Origin: an uncultured Clostridium sp.
Lineage (GTDB): Bacteria > Bacillota > Clostridia > Lachnospirales > Lachnospiraceae
Assembly: GCA_905192625.1 (NCBI GenBank)
Contig: CAJJLI010000059.1
Location: forward strand, 1 to 8,574
DNA length: 8,574 nt
Direction: 5' to 3'
Position 1 is the first letter of the stretch, and the number at the start of each line of letters is the position of its first letter. Positions 6,232 through 8,574 of this stretch are shown piece after piece. Under the pieces are notes generated by a model, which was given only the letters and a program-made list of their open reading frames with translations, was not told the DNA's origin and searched no databases. The position numbers and the translations under genes are program-made.

Positions 6232-6238
6232 AGAGGTG
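6232..6238 (+). promoter_or_regulatory. Ribosome binding site fixing the rpmE start
   Basis: AGAGGTG lies six bases before the ATG at 6245. The in-frame ATG at 6221 lies upstream of this site and would add eight residues not usual in L31. Confidence 0.8.
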
Positions 6239-6244
6239 AAAATC

Positions 6245-6451
6245 ATGCAAGAAGCAATTCAACCAAAATACTATCAAGCTAAAGTTACTTGTAACTGTGG
6301 AAATGAGTTCGTAACTGGTTCAACAAAGGAAGAAATCCACGTTGAAGTATGCTCAAAATGCCACTCCTTCTACACTGGACAACAAAAGGCTGCAGCTGCT
6401 CGTGGCGCTATTGATAAGTTCAATCGTAAGTATGGTATTAGCAACAATTAG
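6245..6451 (+). CDS. rpmE: 50S ribosomal protein L31, zinc-binding (C+) form
   Basis: This 68-residue protein has the typical L31 features: a short start MQEAIQPKYY, then CNC at residues 16-18 and CSKC at 36-39, the four cysteines of the zinc-binding C+ form, then CHSFYTGQQK and a basic end with FNRKYG. L31 sits on the large subunit at the central protuberance and bridges to the small subunit. The C+ form is the one normally used under zinc-replete conditions; a cysteine-free paralogue elsewhere in the genome is possible but not visible here. It has its own promoter and its own terminator, so it can be made as a short monocistronic message between rho and the DUF1385 gene. The start is set by the ribosome site at 6232-6238. 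Confidence 0.97.
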   Translation: MQEAIQPKYYQAKVTCNCGNEFVTGSTKEEIHVEVCSKCHSFYTGQQKAAAARGAIDKFNRKYGISNN

Positions 6452-6477
6452 TTTATTGACAATAAAGAGACAAAATC

Positions 6478-6508
6478 AGGTTGAGGTGTATCATCTCAAC
6501 CTATTTTT
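6478..6508 (+). terminator. Intrinsic terminator after rpmE
   Basis: AGGTTGAGGTG (6478-6488) pairs with CATCTCAACCT (6492-6502) around a three-base loop, 11 pairs with one G-U, followed by T5 at 6504-6508. It begins 27 bases after the rpmE stop. Confidence 0.92.
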
Positions 6509-6516
6509 AAATTATG

Positions 6517-6535
6517 AATTATTCGATCGATAATT
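6517..6535. repeat. Short inverted repeat just upstream of the DUF1385 promoter
   Basis: AATTAT (6517-6522) and ATAATT (6530-6535) flank TCGATCG, which is itself largely palindromic. The repeat ends five bases before the predicted -35 box. It could be a protein-binding site, but AT-rich inverted repeats of this size arise by chance. Confidence 0.25.
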
Positions 6536-6539
6536 AATC

Positions 6540-6568
6540 TTGTAATATATAACATTTTAATATATAAA
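6540..6568 (+). promoter_or_regulatory. Predicted sigma-A promoter of the DUF1385–prmC operon
   Basis: TTGTAA (6540-6545) and TATAAA (6563-6568) are exactly 17 bases apart, 31 bases past the rpmE terminator T-run. Start of transcription near 6575 leaves a leader of about 23 bases carrying the ribosome site AAGGGGA (6584-6590), seven bases before the ATG at 6598. Confidence 0.7.
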
Positions 6569-6597
6569 ATTGTAAAACGTGAAAAGGGGATCTAAGT

Positions 6598-7905
6598 ATG
6601 AAGTCATCTGGAATAGGTGGACAGGCTGTACTAGAAGGCGTAATGATGAAAAATAAAGATCACTATGCTGTGGCTGTACGAAAGCCTGACGGAGATATTG
6701 CAGTAGATACGAAAGAATTTAAAAGCGCAAGCGAAAAGTACCCATTTTTAAAACTACCAATTGTGCGTGGTGTAGTAGCGTTTATTGAATCTTTAACGAT
6801 AGGAATTAAAACATTGACTTTTTCCGCAAGTTTTTACGAAGAGGAAGAAGAGGGGGAACATAAAGAAGAGCAAAAGAAATCAAACGAAGGTTTCGCAAAT
6901 TTTTTAATCGTATTTACTTCTGTTCTGCTTGCTGTAGGTGTATTTATAGTTTTACCATACTATGCATCTCAGTTTTTAGGAAAAAAAATTGAGTCTCAAA
7001 TGATATTATCATTGATTGAAGGGCTCATACGTATTGGATTGTTTGTTGGATATGTACTTGCTATTTCACAGATGAAGGATATTAAACGTGTGTTTATGTA
7101 TCATGGTGCAGAACACAAAACAATAAATTGTATTGAACAAGGATATGAGTTAACGATTAAGAATGTAAAACGTCAATCCGTACAACACAAACGATGTGGA
7201 ACAAGTTTTATGCTAATCGTTATGTTTATAAGTATAATATTTTTTATTTTTATACGTGTTGAGGCTCCTTGGTTACGTTTGCTCTTACGTTTATTATTAG
7301 TACCAGTGATTGCTGGGGTATCTTATGAGTTTTTAAAATTGGCGGGGCGTAGTGAATCAAAAATTGTAGATATATTAAGTAAACCAGGTTTATTAATGCA
7401 AAAATTAACTACAAAAGAACCAGACGATAAAATGATCGAAGTTGCGATTCAGTCGGTTGAAGCAGTATTTGATTGGAAAACTTATTTAGAAGAGAATTCT
7501 TCAAAGGCAAGAAAGAAAAGCAAGAAGAACGCAAAAGAAATTGATGCATGTGCTGCAAAGAAGAAAAATAAGAACGAATTGAACGGGATCAAAGAAAGTA
7601 ACAAAAAAGAAGCGGCTAAGAATCAAATAGATAAAAAACAGTTGAAAGATGAAGTCACTTTGAATAAGGAGGAAGAGGTAGAACTCCTTACGAATCCTAT
7701 AGAGGATGTTGATGTTGATTCTGATCTGTTAAGAAAGCAAAAGCAAGAAAATTTAAAAGGTAAAGTTAGAACGACGAAAGAGAGTCTTCGTAGTTCAACC
7801 GCTGAGTTATCTTCTTCTCTTGAACCAACAGAGGAAGAAGAAGATTTGATATTAAAAGCACTGGATAAGTATTTTGTATACTCGAGTGAAGAAGCATCAA
7901 AGTAG
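6598..7905 (+). CDS. DUF1385 (YqhQ-like) integral membrane protein with long charged tail
   Basis: The 435-residue product opens with GIGGQAVLEGVMM (residues 5-17), the hallmark of DUF1385, and contains the second conserved block YHGAEHKTINCIEQG (168-182) followed by HKRCGTSF (197-204). Hydrophobic segments suitable for membrane spans lie at about 99-120, 137-156, 203-220 and 225-243. The conserved His/Glu/Cys blocks sit between spans 2 and 3 and could be a metal or catalytic site, but the family's function is not known to me. Family members are usually a little over 300 residues. Here about 115-135 extra C-terminal residues (from about 300) form a low-complexity tail, first lysine-rich, then acidic (EEEVELL, TEEEEDLIL). 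A second acidic cluster (EEEEEGEHKEEQKK) lies at 81-94. In Clostridia this gene commonly precedes prmC, and here prmC starts 10 bases after its stop. Confidence 0.92.
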   Translation: MKSSGIGGQAVLEGVMMKNKDHYAVAVRKPDGDIAVDTKEFKSASEKYPFLKLPIVRGVVAFIESLTIGIKTLTFSASFYEEEEEGEHKEEQKKSNEGFANFLIVFTSVLLAVGVFIVLPYYASQFLGKKIESQMILSLIEGLIRIGLFVGYVLAISQMKDIKRVFMYHGAEHKTINCIEQGYELTIKNVKRQSVQHKRCGTSFMLIVMFISIIFFIFIRVEAPWLRLLLRLLLVPVIAGVSYEFLKLAGRSESKIVDILSKPGLLMQKLTTKEPDDKMIEVAIQSVEAVFDWKTYLEENSSKARKKSKKNAKEIDACAAKKKNKNELNGIKESNKKEAAKNQIDKKQLKDEVTLNKEEEVELLTNPIEDVDVDSDLLRKQKQENLKGKVRTTKESLRSSTAELSSSLEPTEEEEDLILKALDKYFVYSSEEASK

Positions 7906-7915
7906 GGAGCAAAAA

Positions 7916-8574
7916 ATGATATCTTATAGTAATGCATTAAAGGAAGCTGTCGAATCTTTGGAGCAAAGTGACATCATAGATGCAAAATTAGATGCATGGT
8001 ATCTCGTAGAGTATATCACTGGTTTTTCTAGAGTAGATTTCTTATTACGTGGAAATGACAATATGTCAGAACAAGAGTATCAAAAGCTTAGGGAACTGAC
8101 TGCAAAACGTGCAGAGCACGTTCCCTTGCAACATCTTATAGGAACAACTGAGTTTATGGGCCTATCTTTTTTTGTGAATGAGCATGTGTTAATTCCAAGG
8201 CAGGAAACGGAACTGTTAGTTGAGGAAGTTCTAAAAGTTTGTAAAGGCAAAACCGTACTCGATATGTGTACAGGTTCTGGCTGTATAATAATTAGTTTAT
8301 CCGTACTGGGCGAAATAAAAAATGCTTATGCTGTCGATTTATCAGAGAAAGCATTAGAAGTTGCAAAAAAGAATGCAACATTTCATAATGCAGATATATC
8401 ATTTATCCAAAGTGATATGTTTCATAACATAAAAAACAACAATAACATAAATACTAAGTTTGATATAATTGTATCAAATCCACCATATATTAGAACGGAT
8501 GTTATACGTGACTTAATGGTAGAGGTGAAAGAACATGAGCCTTACATGGCATTGGATGGCGATGCGGACGGGTT
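7916..8574 (+). CDS. prmC: PrmC, release-factor glutamine N5-methyltransferase (3' end beyond the window)
   Basis: The frame stays open from the ATG at 7916 to the right edge (219 full codons); the remaining C-terminal 60-70 residues lie outside. PrmC methylates the glutamine of the GGQ motif of release factors RF1 and RF2 using S-adenosylmethionine. The N-terminal helical domain (about 1-85) binds the release factor and ends in PLQHLIGTTEFMGLSF. The linker motif IPRQETELLVE spans 93-103, SAM motif I VLDMCTGSGC 114-123, the acidic VDLSEKALEVA 140-150, and the catalytic NPPY 188-191. An asparagine-rich KNNNNINTK insertion (173-181) sits before the NPPY strand. The ribosome site AGGGAG (7904-7909) overlaps the stop codon of the DUF1385 gene, suggesting coupled translation. 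The usual Clostridia order would place prfA (RF1) downstream. Confidence 0.97.
   Translation, partial: MISYSNALKEAVESLEQSDIIDAKLDAWYLVEYITGFSRVDFLLRGNDNMSEQEYQKLRELTAKRAEHVPLQHLIGTTEFMGLSFFVNEHVLIPRQETELLVEEVLKVCKGKTVLDMCTGSGCIIISLSVLGEIKNAYAVDLSEKALEVAKKNATFHNADISFIQSDMFHNIKNNNNINTKFDIIVSNPPYIRTDVIRDLMVEVKEHEPYMALDGDADG

Noticed and set aside
6221..6244. Longer start for ribosomal protein L31 at 6221
   Set aside because: The ribosome binding site lies downstream of that ATG and the extra residues are atypical of L31.
7623..7937. 104-codon minus-strand ORF opposite the end of the DUF1385 gene
   Set aside because: Ser/Phe-rich shadow of the Lys/Glu-rich tail, with no recognisable domain.
1..8574. 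Defence system, mobile element, prophage or tRNA/rRNA gene
   Set aside because: No transposase, integrase, terminal repeats, nuclease modules or RNA gene signatures were seen; all genes are core-type with uniform composition.

Overview
The window is AT-rich Gram-positive DNA with A/T-biased codon use and strong AGGAGG-type ribosome binding sites. The gene set (LCP-family ligase, DUF4364 protein, Rho with a long N-terminal insertion, and the order rho–rpmE–DUF1385–prmC) points to a Clostridia genome, most likely Lachnospiraceae of the Lachnoclostridium phytofermentans type. The family-level guess rests on gene content only.

Left part (1–807): the 3' part of a LytR-CpsA-Psr (LCP) glycopolymer–peptidoglycan ligase reads rightward. 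It ends before a perfect 17-bp hairpin that also closes the converging minus-strand genes.

Middle-left (844–3945, minus strand): a probable housekeeping operon reads leftward from a sigma-A-type promoter near 4003–4031: malic enzyme, then a TIGR01212/YhcC-type radical SAM protein, then a DUF4364 winged-helix protein, then a HIT-family nucleotide hydrolase. The first three genes are almost touching (2 nt and 0 nt gaps). The HIT gene follows after 67 nt.

Centre (3946–4407): a 462-base divergent intergenic region. Beyond the malic-operon promoter it holds an unusually structured leader for rho: two TATAAT boxes, an unannotated 50-codon ORF, three hairpins, and a C-rich/G-poor stretch just before the rho start that could be a Rho loading site for autoregulation.

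Right part (4408–8574, plus strand): rho encodes a 572-residue protein with an inserted tract of eleven tandem hexapeptides. rpmE (ribosomal protein L31, zinc-binding form) has its own near-consensus promoter and terminator. A DUF1385 membrane protein with a long charged tail has its own promoter and is closely followed by prmC (release-factor glutamine methyltransferase), which runs off the right edge. prfA would be expected next. Rho, L31 and PrmC together make this a transcription-termination and translation neighbourhood.

Nothing here looks like a mobile element, defence island or CRISPR array. The most unusual items are the hexapeptide repeat insertion in Rho and the structured rho leader.
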